Made by a program: the position numbers and the translations under genes
In this document: positions 26,990-37,300 of the stretch, one piece after another
Layout: every line of letters starts with the position of its first letter
Numbering within the stretch: the first letter of the stretch is position 1
The notes under the pieces: model-generated
The model's input: only the letters and a program-made list of their open reading frames with translations
Told to the model about the DNA's origin: nothing
Databases searched by the model: none
Source of the DNA: Glaciecola sp. 33A
Lineage (GTDB): Bacteria; Pseudomonadota; Gammaproteobacteria; Enterobacterales; Alteromonadaceae
Length of the DNA: 64,000 nt
Assembly (NCBI RefSeq): GCF_002836745.1
Contig: NZ_PJAR01000043.1
Coordinates: forward strand, 124,001-188,000
Direction: 5' to 3'

Positions 26990-28006
26990 TTAGCTTTGGC
27001 CTTTATTGCTGTACCAGTTCACGGGTCTATCAAAATTGGAGACTTTATCTTCAACGCCTAATGTCAGGGCAAACAATGCCATTCTGACCAACACGCCGTT
27101 ATCAGTTTGTCTAAAAATCGCCAGATTTGGATTAAGATTTAAATCATTATCAAGTTCGTTTGCTTCCGCTCTCGAATCTCTAGGGAGGGGATGCATGATG
27201 ACAGTCTTTGATTGGAAGTGTTTCGTATATGTTTGTTGATTTAAGCGAAACTTTCCGCGGTATTTGTTTGCTTCATCTTGCGATGGAAAACGCTCTTCTT
27301 GAATACGAGTTTGATAACAAATATCTGCATTGAAACTCCCTTCTAATTGCTCAGTGATTGTCAGCTTGTGACCTGCGTTTGTGATCATATCGCAAATGTA
27401 AGCGGGCATGCTTAATTCTTGCGGTGAAATGAAAGTGAAGTGCACATTTTTGTAAAAGCACAACAGTTTCGATAAAGAGTGTACGGTGCGACCGTATTTA
27501 AGATCGCCAATCATGGCAATATTTAAACCATCAATGCCTTCACTATGAAATTTTCTTTCTTTTTCTATAGTGTATAAATCAAGTAATGCTTGAGTCGGAT
27601 GCTCGTTCGTACCATCGCCCCCGTTGATAACCGGAACTCGACTTCCTTCGGCAAATTCGGCGACTGAACCTTCTTGCGGATGGCGCATGGCGATGATATC
27701 TGAATAACCGCTTAGCACCCTAGCTGTATCATATAAAGACTCGCCCTTTGCTAGGGCGGAGTTACTCATGCCTGTGGTTTCTCGCACTTCGCCTCCAAGC
27801 AAGTTGAATGCGGTGCCAAAGCTGACTCGAGTTCTTGTACTTGGTTCGAAAAATAAGTTACCTAATATCGCACCTTCAAGCACTTGTGTGCGTTTTTTGC
27901 GAAGCGCATACGGCAACATGCTGTCAGCTACCAAAAAGACTTTTTCAATAGCTTCTCGATCGAATTGCGCGACACTTAACACGTGTTTACCGGTAAATTG
28001 AGTCAT
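26990..28006 (-). CDS. pyrB: Aspartate carbamoyltransferase, catalytic chain
   Basis: Second step of pyrimidine synthesis: carbamoyl phosphate plus aspartate. The carbamoyl-phosphate motif [12 protein letters not shown] is near residues 53-64, the [20 protein letters not shown] segment is mid-protein, and [16 protein letters not shown] lies near the C-terminus. I place the start at ATG 28006 ([15 protein letters not shown], 338 aa), which matches the family. An upstream frame reaching 28111 adds 35 non-conserved residues. No pyrI follows; hemL does, two bases on. Confidence 0.93.
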   Translation of the reverse strand: MTQFTGKHVLSVAQFDREAIEKVFLVADSMLPYALRKKRTQVLEGAILGNLFFEPSTRTRVSFGTAFNLLGGEVRETTGMSNSALAKGESLYDTARVLSGYSDIIAMRHPQEGSVAEFAEGSRVPVINGGDGTNEHPTQALLDLYTIEKERKFHSEGIDGLNIAMIGDLKYGRTVHSLSKLLCFYKNVHFTFISPQELSMPAYICDMITNAGHKLTITEQLEGSFNADICYQTRIQEERFPSQDEANKYRGKFRLNQQTYTKHFQSKTVIMHPLPRDSRAEANELDNDLNLNPNLAIFRQTDNGVLVRMALFALTLGVEDKVSNFDRPVNWYSNKGQS

Positions 28007-28145
28007 CAAAACGACGCCTTTATTGATTAAATATTCACTGCCGCGTAGTTTATCAAAAAAATGCAGGCTAGATGCTAAATTTTCGTCAATATCAGATAAA
28101 GGCGTCAGCACTTGTTGTGCTAGATCATAAGCGCTTCACATCGCT

Positions 28146-28859
28146 CTAGTATGTAAATAATTCGGCAATTTTGAGCGTTTTCTTAACGACCTTGTGCGCA
28201 TAGGCTTCCAATGCTTCTGGTTTCTGTTCATAAGCTAAGCCGAGCATACTAAGCATGTGATAATTACCTTTCAAAAGATTAAAAAAATCAGTAGAAAGTT
28301 CTCTGGCGTCAGACTCTAATAGACCACACTCGGGGTGTTTCATTAATAAGTCTTTTACCAAATTGATGCTATGCAATGGTCCTGCCTCATAAAATAGTTG
28401 CGCTAAATGCAGGTTATTCTTTGATTCACCCATAACCACAGAGTACATAGCTATGACACGTTTATCGTTGAGTAGTTGGATAAAATTAAAGGCAATAGAA
28501 TAAAGAGTTTCGTCAAGCGAATTAGAATCGATACAAACAGCCGCTTTTTCAATCCTGTATTCCTCACACTTACTTTCAATAACCGCAGTGTATAGCACGT
28601 CTTTATTTTTAAAATGCGAATAAACAGTTTGCTTGGAAACACAGCTTTGTTTTGCCACTGCATCCATAGAGGTGCGATCATAGCCTTGCTGCAAAAATAG
28701 TTCTCCTGCGTGATGCAGTATTTGCTTGCGTTTTTGGCTACTCTTTGGCCTGCCGATTATTTTTAGTCGGCTTTGCGATGGCGAATTTTTAGCTGATGTG
28801 GTTAACATAGTCATAAGGTTTTTACTGCATGTAAATTTTTTCACAATCGAGAAAGACAT
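28146..28859 (-). CDS. TetR/AcrR-family repressor, divergent from an RND pump
   Basis: The HTH (about 44-90, KRKQILHHAGELFLQQGYDRTSMDAVAKQSCVSKQTVYSHF) is a clear TetR DNA-binding domain, with an AefR-like C-terminal ligand domain. The N-terminal 40 residues before it are unusually long; ATG 28814 or 28808 are alternative starts, and none has a good Shine-Dalgarno. It is divergent from the RND adaptor gene. A 19-bp perfect palindrome lies 37 bp upstream of the called start, so it most likely represses the pump and itself. Effector unknown. Confidence 0.88.
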   Translation of the reverse strand: MSFSIVKKFTCSKNLMTMLTTSAKNSPSQSRLKIIGRPKSSQKRKQILHHAGELFLQQGYDRTSMDAVAKQSCVSKQTVYSHFKNKDVLYTAVIESKCEEYRIEKAAVCIDSNSLDETLYSIAFNFIQLLNDKRVIAMYSVVMGESKNNLHLAQLFYEAGPLHSINLVKDLLMKHPECGLLESDARELSTDFFNLLKGNYHMLSMLGLAYEQKPEALEAYAHKVVKKTLKIAELFTY

Positions 28860-28895
28860 CTCGTGTCGATCTAAAGTAGCACAAAATCAGTAATC

Positions 28896-28914
28896 ATACT
28901 AGACGGTCTAGTAT
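28896..28914. promoter_or_regulatory. 19-bp palindromic operator for the TetR repressor
   Basis: ATACTAGAC-G-GTCTAGTAT is a perfect inverted repeat with a one-base centre. A further half-site TAGTCTAG follows at about 28917-28924. It lies between the divergent TetR and RND genes, as expected for a TetR operator. Confidence 0.7.
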
Positions 28915-28936
28915 TTATAGTCTAGCATGACCAGCG

Positions 28937-28974
28937 TTGCAATTGTGACACGACTTCATGTGGCACAATTGCAA
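28937..28974. repeat. 38-bp inverted repeat between TetR and RND genes
   Basis: TTGCAATTGTG (28937-28947) pairs with CACAATTGCAA (28964-28974). Inner CAC/GTG extend the arms to 15 bp with one mismatch, around an 8-base loop GACTTCAT. No T-tract follows. It could be a second operator or a cruciform in the pump's promoter region. Confidence 0.75.
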
Positions 28975-29118
28975 AAGCGACAATTATAAAAGTGTTTCTA
29001 TATATTTTGCTTCTAATAGTAAATGGAAGTAACCACTTTCACCGTTTTCAATAAGCTGGGACTAAGCTAACAGGCAGTAAAATAATATGACATTCTCTAT
29101 AGCATTGAATTTAAAAAC

Positions 29119-30381
29119 ATGAGTATTAATACAGATCCTGATGGGAGCAATCCGTCAAGCTCAAGTTTGCATTCAGAGCAAGCTTCGACTCGGCCATCTT
29201 ACCAAGATATGAAAGCACAAAATCAAATAAATCAGATAAATAGCGGTAAGTTCTCGCTGCTTGTTCTTTGTGTAAGCAGTTTTTTAGTGTTAATCGTATT
29301 GATTTTATTTTCGGGTGATAAAACGGCCACTGCATTTGCCGACGAGCAATCACTAATTATCCAAAATGCCAAAGTAAATGTGCAATCACTTTCTATTCAA
29401 CCGTCTTACATAAAACAACGCAAAGTATATGGCTTAATTGAGTCTGCAAAACAAGCTAATCTGGGGTTTGAACTTTCTGGCGTTATCGATGAAACACCGG
29501 TTATGGAAGGCGAAAGAGTGGTCAAAGGTCAGGTTTTAGCGACTCTCGACAAGCAGAGACTATTTGCCCAAAGGAAAGAACTTGATGCTACGTTAGTAAG
29601 AGCGATAGCAGATGCAACACTGGCCAGTTTGTCGGCCAAACGCACCGCTGAATTAGTTAATAAACGCTTGGAACCGGAGCAGAGGCTAGATGAGGTCAAT
29701 GCGAATTTAAACGCTGCAAACGCGTTAGTGAATGAGGTAAAAGCGAGGCACGAAAGCCTTGATGTCGAACTTCGGAAGTCGTCGCTAGTCGCCCCTTTTA
29801 GTGGCCAGGTTGTGCAGCAGTTATTAGATGTAGGCACAGTGGTAACGACAGGCCAAGCGGTATTTTCGCTAATGGCTGAAATGGACTTAGAGGCAAGAAT
29901 AGGATTACCAACCCGATCTTCTCTAGCATTGAATTTAGGTCAACGCTATGAATTGAACTACGCAGGGGAAACGCTATCGGCAACATTAATTTCAATCGCG
30001 ACACAACGAAATAGAGCCACTCGAGCGGTGGACGCTTTGTTTAAGATTGATGCACAAGCGGCACAAAAACGTTATCTTATGTCTGGCGATCTGGTGTCAT
30101 TGTCAGTCGACGTAGAAATTGAAAAACAGGGTGCATGGATCCCTATGAGCGCATTATCTAATGGAGTTAGAGGCTTGTGGACTCTGTTTATAATTGACAA
30201 ATCAAGCGGCACTCAAATTATTCAACCTCGCAGTGTGTCTGTCGAATATATGGGGCAAGAACGTGCATTTGTGTCAGGCCCTATTGCGCAGGATGAGTTG
30301 CTAGTTGTATCCGGTTTGCATCGATTAACGCCTAACCAGGTAGTGCAAAATATGCAAGTGATCAACACGGCGAGAAACTAG
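29119..30381 (+). CDS. RND efflux periplasmic adaptor (membrane fusion protein)
   Basis: It bridges the RND pump to an outer-membrane channel. A polar N-terminus of about 43 residues (Ser/Gln-rich) precedes a membrane anchor (about 45-65). The lipoyl/barrel-sandwich halves (NLGFELSGVIDETPVMEGERVVKGQVLATLD and SLVAPFSGQVVQQLLDVGTVV) flank a helical hairpin (about 150-220). Beta-barrel and membrane-proximal domains follow. It is 3 nt upstream of the permease gene. No TolC-like gene is nearby. It is divergent from TetR and likely repressed by it. Confidence 0.9.
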   Translation: MSINTDPDGSNPSSSSLHSEQASTRPSYQDMKAQNQINQINSGKFSLLVLCVSSFLVLIVLILFSGDKTATAFADEQSLIIQNAKVNVQSLSIQPSYIKQRKVYGLIESAKQANLGFELSGVIDETPVMEGERVVKGQVLATLDKQRLFAQRKELDATLVRAIADATLASLSAKRTAELVNKRLEPEQRLDEVNANLNAANALVNEVKARHESLDVELRKSSLVAPFSGQVVQQLLDVGTVVTTGQAVFSLMAEMDLEARIGLPTRSSLALNLGQRYELNYAGETLSATLISIATQRNRATRAVDALFKIDAQAAQKRYLMSGDLVSLSVDVEIEKQGAWIPMSALSNGVRGLWTLFIIDKSSGTQIIQPRSVSVEYMGQERAFVSGPIAQDELLVVSGLHRLTPNQVVQNMQVINTARN

Positions 30382-30384
30382 ATA

Positions 30385-33300
30385 ATGTCGACTGCGCAAC
30401 ATAATTCACCTTGGTATACGACGTTCTTTCGTCGCGGGCACTTGCTTGCTCTAAGTATTATCATCATTCTGGTCGCAGGTTTGTCGGCAGTGATAAACCT
30501 GCCACGTTTAGAAGACCCTCGTATCGATTTGCGTAATGTCACTGTTCTTACATCCTACCCTGGAGCGTCGGCGGAACGAGTTGAAGCCTTAGTATCAGAT
30601 GTTCTTGAAGATGAACTGCGTGAGTTGTATGAAATTAAGGAAATCAAATCTACATCAAAAGCCGGATTCTCTAGCGTAGTGGTTGAATTACAAGATTGGG
30701 TCGACGATTCAACTAACCAGCAAATATTTTCAAAAATCAGAGATAGCCTCGAAAACGCTTCTGTCAGATTACCGGTTGGCGCGAGTAAGCCAATTTTAGA
30801 AGATAAGCGCGGAGCGACCGCATTTACTATGTTAATTTCGATTGACGCGGACATGCCAGAGACCACCTCATTGTCAGCTTCAGGAAGACTCGCTAGCGAG
30901 TTAGTAGATCGAGTGCGAAACGTGCCAGGCACAGAATTGGTGCGTTTATATGGAAACCCAATAGAAGAAGTTGTTGTTGCGCTCGATCCCCAAGCACTCG
31001 CTTCTGTAGGCTTAAGTATTGGCCAAGTTAGTGAGCGTATACGCACAGCCGACTCCAAGTTACCCGCTGGAATACTTCGGACATCACAAAAAAATATTCG
31101 AGTACAAGTGGCTGAACCACTTGAAAGCTTAAATATTATTGCGAATATTCCGCTCGTTGCCGCTGACGGTAGTTATTTGCGTTTAGCCGACGTCGCGACG
31201 ATTGAGCAGTCTTGGCAAACACCAGAGCGCGAGTTTGCGATTGTCGACGGTCGGCGCACGATATTTATGGCAGCCCGCATGCAAAGCACTGTGCGGGTCG
31301 ACCAATGGACAGAAGCTGTTAACAAAAAGATCACAGGTTTTAATAACGAGTTTGATGGCACTGCTCAAGCCAATATTGTGTTTGAACAAAATCAGTATAC
31401 CCAAGCTCGGCTAACTGAATTAACCGAAAACTTGCTGTTGGGCTGTGTGGTTGTGATGCTAGTGATTCTTGTGTTTATGGGAGCTAAAGCAAGTTGGATA
31501 GTTGGCCTTGCTCTGCCGTTATGTGCTGCCTTTGCCATTTTCTCCTTAAGCTTTTTTGACCAACAAATTCATCAAATGTCTATTTTTGGTATCATTATTG
31601 CGATTGGTCTACTGATTGACAATGCGATTGTCATTACAGATGAAATTAGGTTAAACCTCCTTGACCAGAGCATAACCAGATTGCAAGCGCTTGAAAAATC
31701 CGTGAAGCATCTGTTTGCTCCTTTATTAGCGTCGACCCTGACAACGGTACTGGGTTTTATGCCGATTTTTTTATTGACCGGCAATATTGGCGACTTCATA
31801 GGCGCAATTGCCATCAGTGTGGTCATGGCATTGCTAGGTTCCTTAGCTATTTCACTGACTATCATCGCAGCCCTAGCAGCTAGGTATTTGCCCAGGGATG
31901 GCACAAGTGAACATGCTTGGTATCGCCGCGGTTGGCAGATGCCAGCGGTTTCATATCAATTCTCTCGATTGTTGGGTCGGTCAATAAAGCGACCTTTCCT
32001 CGTATTGTCCGTCATTGTCGTATTTTGTTTATCTGGTTTCGTTCTCTCCCAGCAACTACCCAGTGTCTTCTTTCCGAGTGCGGACAGAGATCAGTTTGAA
32101 ATTTATGTATGGTTGCCAAACGGTACCTCAATCAATCAGACCAAAAAAGTAGCGCTAGGCATTGATGTACTGATCCGAGACAAACAAGAAGTACAACAAG
32201 TCACTTGGTTAGTAGGGGCGTCCACACCGTCCATATATTACAACCAGGTGATGTCACGAGATAACTCTCCTGAGTTTGCCAATGCTGTTGTTACGACCAA
32301 TTCCATTTCCCAGGCTGCAGCGCTCATACCAACATTGCAATATGAATTACAAGATGCTTATCCAAATGCTCGCATCGTAGTAAGAGCATTTGGGCAAGGC
32401 CCGCCGATACCAGCGCCCATTGAAGTGGATGTATTCGGGCCAGACATTGACACGCTAAACGCCCTCGGTGAACAAGTTCGCTTGGCGATGACCAACGTTC
32501 CTGGTATTACGCAAACGATTGCGACTATCACTACTGGCGAACCAGAACTGCAATATGATGTGTCCGAAAACGAGTCATATATTGCACAATTGTCATTGAC
32601 CGATATTGCTCAGCAACTACAATTAGCCTTAGCCGGAACAACCGGTGGTTCAGTATTGCAGGGCACTGAAGAGTTACCTGTTAGAGTCAGAGTTAACCAA
32701 AATCAACGCAGTGACATGAAAGAACTCGATGCTATGCCGTTGATGAACCAAGCATTGATGCAAAACCGAGCGAGTATAGGGGTTGCTGCGCTGGGTGAAT
32801 TCACTCTACTGCCTAGTATTAGCGGTATTACTCGGGTGGACGGTGAACGTGTGAACAAGGTTCAGGCCTTCTTATTACCCGGCGTTCCCGCTATTGATGC
32901 TAGTGAGCAACTGCGAGAGTTGCTAGAAAACGGTGATTTTGTGCTGCCAAAAGGTTATCGACTGAAAATGGCGGGTGACGCGGATGAACAAAAACAAGCA
33001 TTGGGTCAGTTGGCAACCTATGCACCTGTATTGTTGGTGCTAATGGTCACCGTATTAATTCTGACCTTTAATAGCGTGAGGTTTGCTGCTGTCATCGCAA
33101 TGGTCGCGATATTGTCTGTCGGACTCGGCATGTTTAGTTTATGGGTGTCGGGCTTGCCCATTGGTTTCAATCCGTTATTAGGCAGCGCCGGTTTGATTGG
33201 TGTCGCCATCAACGGATCTATCGTAGTAATTGCCGCTATTAACGGTAATGTTAAAGCTAAAAGCGGTGATACTAGGGCTATTGTTGAAGAAACCATGAGT

Positions 33301-33528
33301 TGTAGTCGTCATATTTTATCCACAACTTTCACCACCGTGGGTGGTTTGATCCCTCTATTATTATTCTCTCAAGGTTCCTTTTGGCCGCCCCTTGCGGTTG
33401 TGTTAGCCGGTGGTGTAGGCTTCTCCGTTATTCTGTCATTATTTTTCACTCCCACTATCGTTGCATTAATGTGTAGAATACGTACTAGAAAACTACAAAA
33501 ACGAGCGCACAAGACTGCACATGCCTAA
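30385..33528 (+). CDS. RND-family efflux permease
   Basis: A proton-driven inner-membrane pump. The 1047-aa protein has the duplicated RND layout with 12 helices and two large periplasmic loops. The first half has GLLIDNAIVITDEIRLNL, the proton-relay helix, after QMSIFGIIIAIG. PGASAERVEALVSDVLEDEL at 60-80 is the usual porter-domain start. It lacks features of the metal (CzcA) class I could identify, so a multidrug or organic-compound substrate is more likely. The stop overlaps a 41-aa ORF starting at 33521. Confidence 0.92.
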   Translation: MSTAQHNSPWYTTFFRRGHLLALSIIIILVAGLSAVINLPRLEDPRIDLRNVTVLTSYPGASAERVEALVSDVLEDELRELYEIKEIKSTSKAGFSSVVVELQDWVDDSTNQQIFSKIRDSLENASVRLPVGASKPILEDKRGATAFTMLISIDADMPETTSLSASGRLASELVDRVRNVPGTELVRLYGNPIEEVVVALDPQALASVGLSIGQVSERIRTADSKLPAGILRTSQKNIRVQVAEPLESLNIIANIPLVAADGSYLRLADVATIEQSWQTPEREFAIVDGRRTIFMAARMQSTVRVDQWTEAVNKKITGFNNEFDGTAQANIVFEQNQYTQARLTELTENLLLGCVVVMLVILVFMGAKASWIVGLALPLCAAFAIFSLSFFDQQIHQMSIFGIIIAIGLLIDNAIVITDEIRLNLLDQSITRLQALEKSVKHLFAPLLASTLTTVLGFMPIFLLTGNIGDFIGAIAISVVMALLGSLAISLTIIAALAARYLPRDGTSEHAWYRRGWQMPAVSYQFSRLLGRSIKRPFLVLSVIVVFCLSGFVLSQQLPSVFFPSADRDQFEIYVWLPNGTSINQTKKVALGIDVLIRDKQEVQQVTWLVGASTPSIYYNQVMSRDNSPEFANAVVTTNSISQAAALIPTLQYELQDAYPNARIVVRAFGQGPPIPAPIEVDVFGPDIDTLNALGEQVRLAMTNVPGITQTIATITTGEPELQYDVSENESYIAQLSLTDIAQQLQLALAGTTGGSVLQGTEELPVRVRVNQNQRSDMKELDAMPLMNQALMQNRASIGVAALGEFTLLPSISGITRVDGERVNKVQAFLLPGVPAIDASEQLRELLENGDFVLPKGYRLKMAGDADEQKQALGQLATYAPVLLVLMVTVLILTFNSVRFAAVIAMVAILSVGLGMFSLWVSGLPIGFNPLLGSAGLIGVAINGSIVVIAAINGNVKAKSGDTRAIVEETMSCSRHILSTTFTTVGGLIPLLLFSQGSFWPPLAVVLAGGVGFSVILSLFFTPTIVALMCRIRTRKLQKRAHKTAHA

Positions 33529-33646
33529 ATTTCTCCAACAAATTAAAGATTGGTGGCAAACAGATTGTGCTTTTTGCCGCCGTTCACGTTATATATGGTT
33601 ATGGGGCTTAATTATGTTGGTATTTTATTTATATGTCTGGACCTGA
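33521..33646 (+). CDS. 41-aa Trp-rich small membrane protein
   Basis: ATG 33521 overlaps the permease stop by 8 bp, and its own stop overlaps the DUF2982 start by 14 bp. The peptide begins MPKFLQQIKDWWQTDCAFCR, then RSRYIWLWGLIMLVYFLYVW, ending in one membrane helix. It has a CxxC motif (Cys16, Cys19) just before the helix. The tight overlaps with both neighbours and the coherent amphipathic-then-hydrophobic layout argue that it is real. Function unknown. Confidence 0.65.
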   Translation: MPKFLQQIKDWWQTDCAFCRRSRYIWLWGLIMLVFYLYVWT

Positions 33647-34331
33647 ATCCGAATTCGAATCGATTTTTATTAAAGCAGCATCATCTCACAATGCAATGAC
33701 CTCGATTTTAATTGGGTCTGGCTTGGTCACGCTTGGTGCCTTTGCGTGTGTTGTATTACCAACACTATTTTTTCTTCCTGGTGTGTTTATTATCTGTGGC
33801 GGTATTGTTGGCCTTATTATTGGATTTTTTAAGTTAAGAGAGCCTAAGCACAGTCTTGAGTTAACCCGCGAACATATCATCTATTATCACCGACGCGGAA
33901 AGTGGCGTATTTCTTGGGAAAATATTCAGCGTATTGATGTACCTCGGATCACCAAAGGCATGGAGCAAGTCGACCTTGAAATGATAGGCTTTAAGTTGCG
34001 TGATGCCGATATTTTTCTGGATGAAATTTCACCGCGGTTAATTACCTATTTGCTGATGGAACAGCGTCCTTTAACGATGCAAAACCGCGCTCATAACGCT
34101 ACAACAAGTCGGTCTTATGGTGCTGATATGATTGAGGATGAAACGTTTTTGCGAACCAGTGGTGAAACAGTAAAAGGCGTGTCTGCGATGTTTGGTCACC
34201 GAATGGGGAAACTTCGGAATCAACTGGGTTATGATATTTTTATTTCGACTAACGAAATCGACAGGGACGTCACGAAATTCATTTCGCTATTAAAAGACTG
34301 TCAGGATTCTGCGAGCAAACCGAAGACCTGA
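33633..34331 (+). CDS. DUF2982-family membrane protein
   Basis: A 232-aa protein with two adjacent N-terminal membrane helices (about 22-66), then a cytoplasmic domain resembling a PH-like fold (SLELTREHIIYYHRRGKWRISWENIQRIDV). The C-terminal part is helical. From memory this is DUF2982, found in Vibrio and Alteromonas relatives and without known function. It overlaps the 41-aa ORF, suggesting translational coupling with the RND genes, and converges on the hybrid kinase gene. Confidence 0.75.
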   Translation: MSGPESEFESIFIKAASSHNAMTSILIGSGLVTLGAFACVVLPTLFFLPGVFIICGGIVGLIIGFFKLREPKHSLELTREHIIYYHRRGKWRISWENIQRIDVPRITKGMEQVDLEMIGFKLRDADIFLDEISPRLITYLLMEQRPLTMQNRAHNATTSRSYGADMIEDETFLRTSGETVKGVSAMFGHRMGKLRNQLGYDIFISTNEIDRDVTKFISLLKDCQDSASKPKT

Positions 34332-34342
34332 TATTAATTTAC

Positions 34343-37300
34343 TTAATCCTGGCCGCTGTGTTTTGACGGAAACTGCAGCGTATCATGCCATTGCTCTAAA
34401 ATGGCTTCTGCCTCTACCAAAAGGGTAGATATTAATTTTGTCAATGATTGATACTGCTGTCGTTTTAAGTTGCTCTCCGTTTCGTAGCAGACTTTTTGAA
34501 AGCGAGTGGCACCTATATATGCGCTAGCGCCATGGAGTTTATGAATGCACTGTTGCAATGCCACAAAATCCTGCTTTTGCCAATGTAACTCTATTTCTGT
34601 GATGCTGCTGGGCAATATAGCGATAAATCCGGCAAGAAACTCACGAGCACCCTCATCGCTGCCGCGCGCCTTAGCAATTGCAATTTGCCAATTTATGGCT
34701 AGATTTTTAGTTTCAACAAATTCAGTTTTTCGGCACCAGCGTTTAATAGTGTTAACCAAGGTTTCTAAATCAACAGGTTTGGGCAGAAAATCATCCATTC
34801 CCGAAGACAAAAAACGTTCTTGTTCTTCACGGAACGCATGTGCCGTGATGGCTACAATCGGGGTGCCCATATTAAGTTCAGTTTGCCGTATATGTTTAGT
34901 TGCTTGGAGTCCATCCATTGTGGGCATTTGGATATCCATTAATATGAGGTCGTACTCGTTTTGCTTACACAAAGTGATTGCGTCAGCCCCGCAACTCGCT
35001 GTATGAAGGGCAGAGGGGGAGTCTCTTAACCAAGTTTCCAACAGTTTTAAGTTCAAAGGCATGTCGTCTACGGCCAATATGCGCACAGCAGGCAGCGATT
35101 TCGGCTCCGCTTTACTGTCTTTTTCGGCTGATTCAAGCTGTACTGTGTTTAGGTTATTAATGTTTTTTAAGGATAATGGCGAACGGATGACGATGGGCTG
35201 ATTAACGACTCTGCCAATTTTCTGTTGTTCTGGCGGTGGGCCAGAAAAAATTAGCGCTGTTTTTTGCGAGCTAAGTTTCAATATTCGATTAATAATGCTG
35301 GTTCGATGGGCAATATATCGCATGGGTAAAGAGGCAAAAATATAGTCAAACGAAATATTCGACTGTTCAAAAGCGCTTATTGAATCATATGAGTAAGTGC
35401 TAAAACCAACACTTTTGAGCAGCCTACATGTGATTTTTCTACTTTGGGGAATAGGATCATAGATACCGGCTATTTTTGACACGAAACGATTCTGCACAAC
35501 CGGTATTACTTGATCATTGACTTTTTTGAATGGCAGGTCTATCGTGAATTTACTGCCTTTGGAATAATGGCTTTGAACTTCAATGCTGCCCCTCATTAAA
35601 AATACAAGTTCTTGGCATATAACCAAACCCAATCCAGTACCTTGAAAGGATCTGTTTAATTCGTCATCAAGTTGATTAAATGGCTTAAATAATTTCTCCT
35701 TGTCTAAATTACTTATACCTATACCAGTATCTTCAACTTCAAAAGACAGCATATAGTTGTCATCGCCAAATTGTAACGATTTTGCGCGTAATACTATTTG
35801 GCCGTAATTGGTAAATTTTAATGCGTTACTTAGCAAGTTACTCATCAGTTGTTTAAGCTTAAAATTATCGCCTATTAGGACAGAGGGAAGCGTATCAATA
35901 TCAAATATGAACTCTAATTGTTTCAAATGCGCAGACTTCGCCATCAAGCTTGCAATATCTTCGAATGCGTCTCGTGGTGAAAACGGCTTCTGATTAATGG
36001 TCAGTTTACCTGCTTCCATTTTGGAAAAGTCGAGAATGTCATTTACGATGGTCAATAAGTCGGACGCAGCGCTATTGATAATGCGCACATGTTCATCGCG
36101 TTCAGTTTCATTGGTTTTGCTTTCCAACTCACTACTAAAGCCAATAATGGCATTCAAGGGTGTTCGAATTTCATGTGACATATTGGCTAAAAATTGACTC
36201 TTAACTTTGCTCGCTTTGACTGCTTCTCTGCGAGCGATATCTAAGTGCACGTTTTGTTCTTCAATTAGATAAAAGTTATTTTCAGCATCGTTGGATGCTT
36301 GGCGGATTTCTCTCTCGAGACTGAATCTAACTTTCAGAATTATAGCTAATACAAAACATAAGGTTTGTGCCAATAATGCAGACTGAAATACGTAGGTTGT
36401 AAAAGAGTTAATCGGCAACCTGCCAGCAATAAATAGCGAACTAATAATCGAGCCCAAGCTTAAAAAAACCCAGCCTACCAAGACTGTTTTGGCGGGCGAA
36501 AATGCCTGATTTATATTTCTTATTGTGAACATGATATTAACAAGGACGGTCGCAAAACCGACAGTGCGGACAAGCGTGGCTTGTCCAAACTCGCTAAACC
36601 AGCCAAATAAAACAATGATAAAAGTGAAAACAAGTATTATGAATAACAACTTTAATGCTAAATAAACGCTACTAAAACTGCTTGGTTTAGGCAGAAAGGT
36701 GAGCGTAAATAAACTGGCAGATGCACAAATTAGGGGCGTTAGCAGATCGACGCGTTGGAAAAAACTCAAGGCGTGCCATTGTTTTGGCAATAATTGTACA
36801 TGCCCACTCCATACCATATGCCACAAAAATAATAGGCAAACAAGCGTAAACAAAGCAATTGCACTGACTTCTCTTTTATCGATCAATACGAAGATGCAAT
36901 ACATTGCAATAACCAGCAGGGCGCCATAAAAAGTCCCCCAAATTAAGTAATCTAGTAGGGTTTCATACCGATGCTGTTCCTCACTCATCAATCGCACTGG
37001 CGCAATGATAGGAATGTACTTCGCTTTGACGAATAGATAGACTTGATACGCCTGTTCACTATCAAGAGTGACCCTAAACGTTGGAGTGCGATAGAAGTGA
37101 TTGCTTTGCTCGCGACCACCACGGAGTCGCTCTAGCACTTTTCCATTTGAAACCAAATAGAAATCAACTTGGTCAAGTTGAGAAAAGTTAACATTGAGAA
37201 CCCAACTTTGCGTATTCGAGAGATTTGTCACTTCTGCGTATAACCACACACCAGCACGATTGAACCCATAATTGGGAATAGTGTAGCTTTGATAGGAGAG

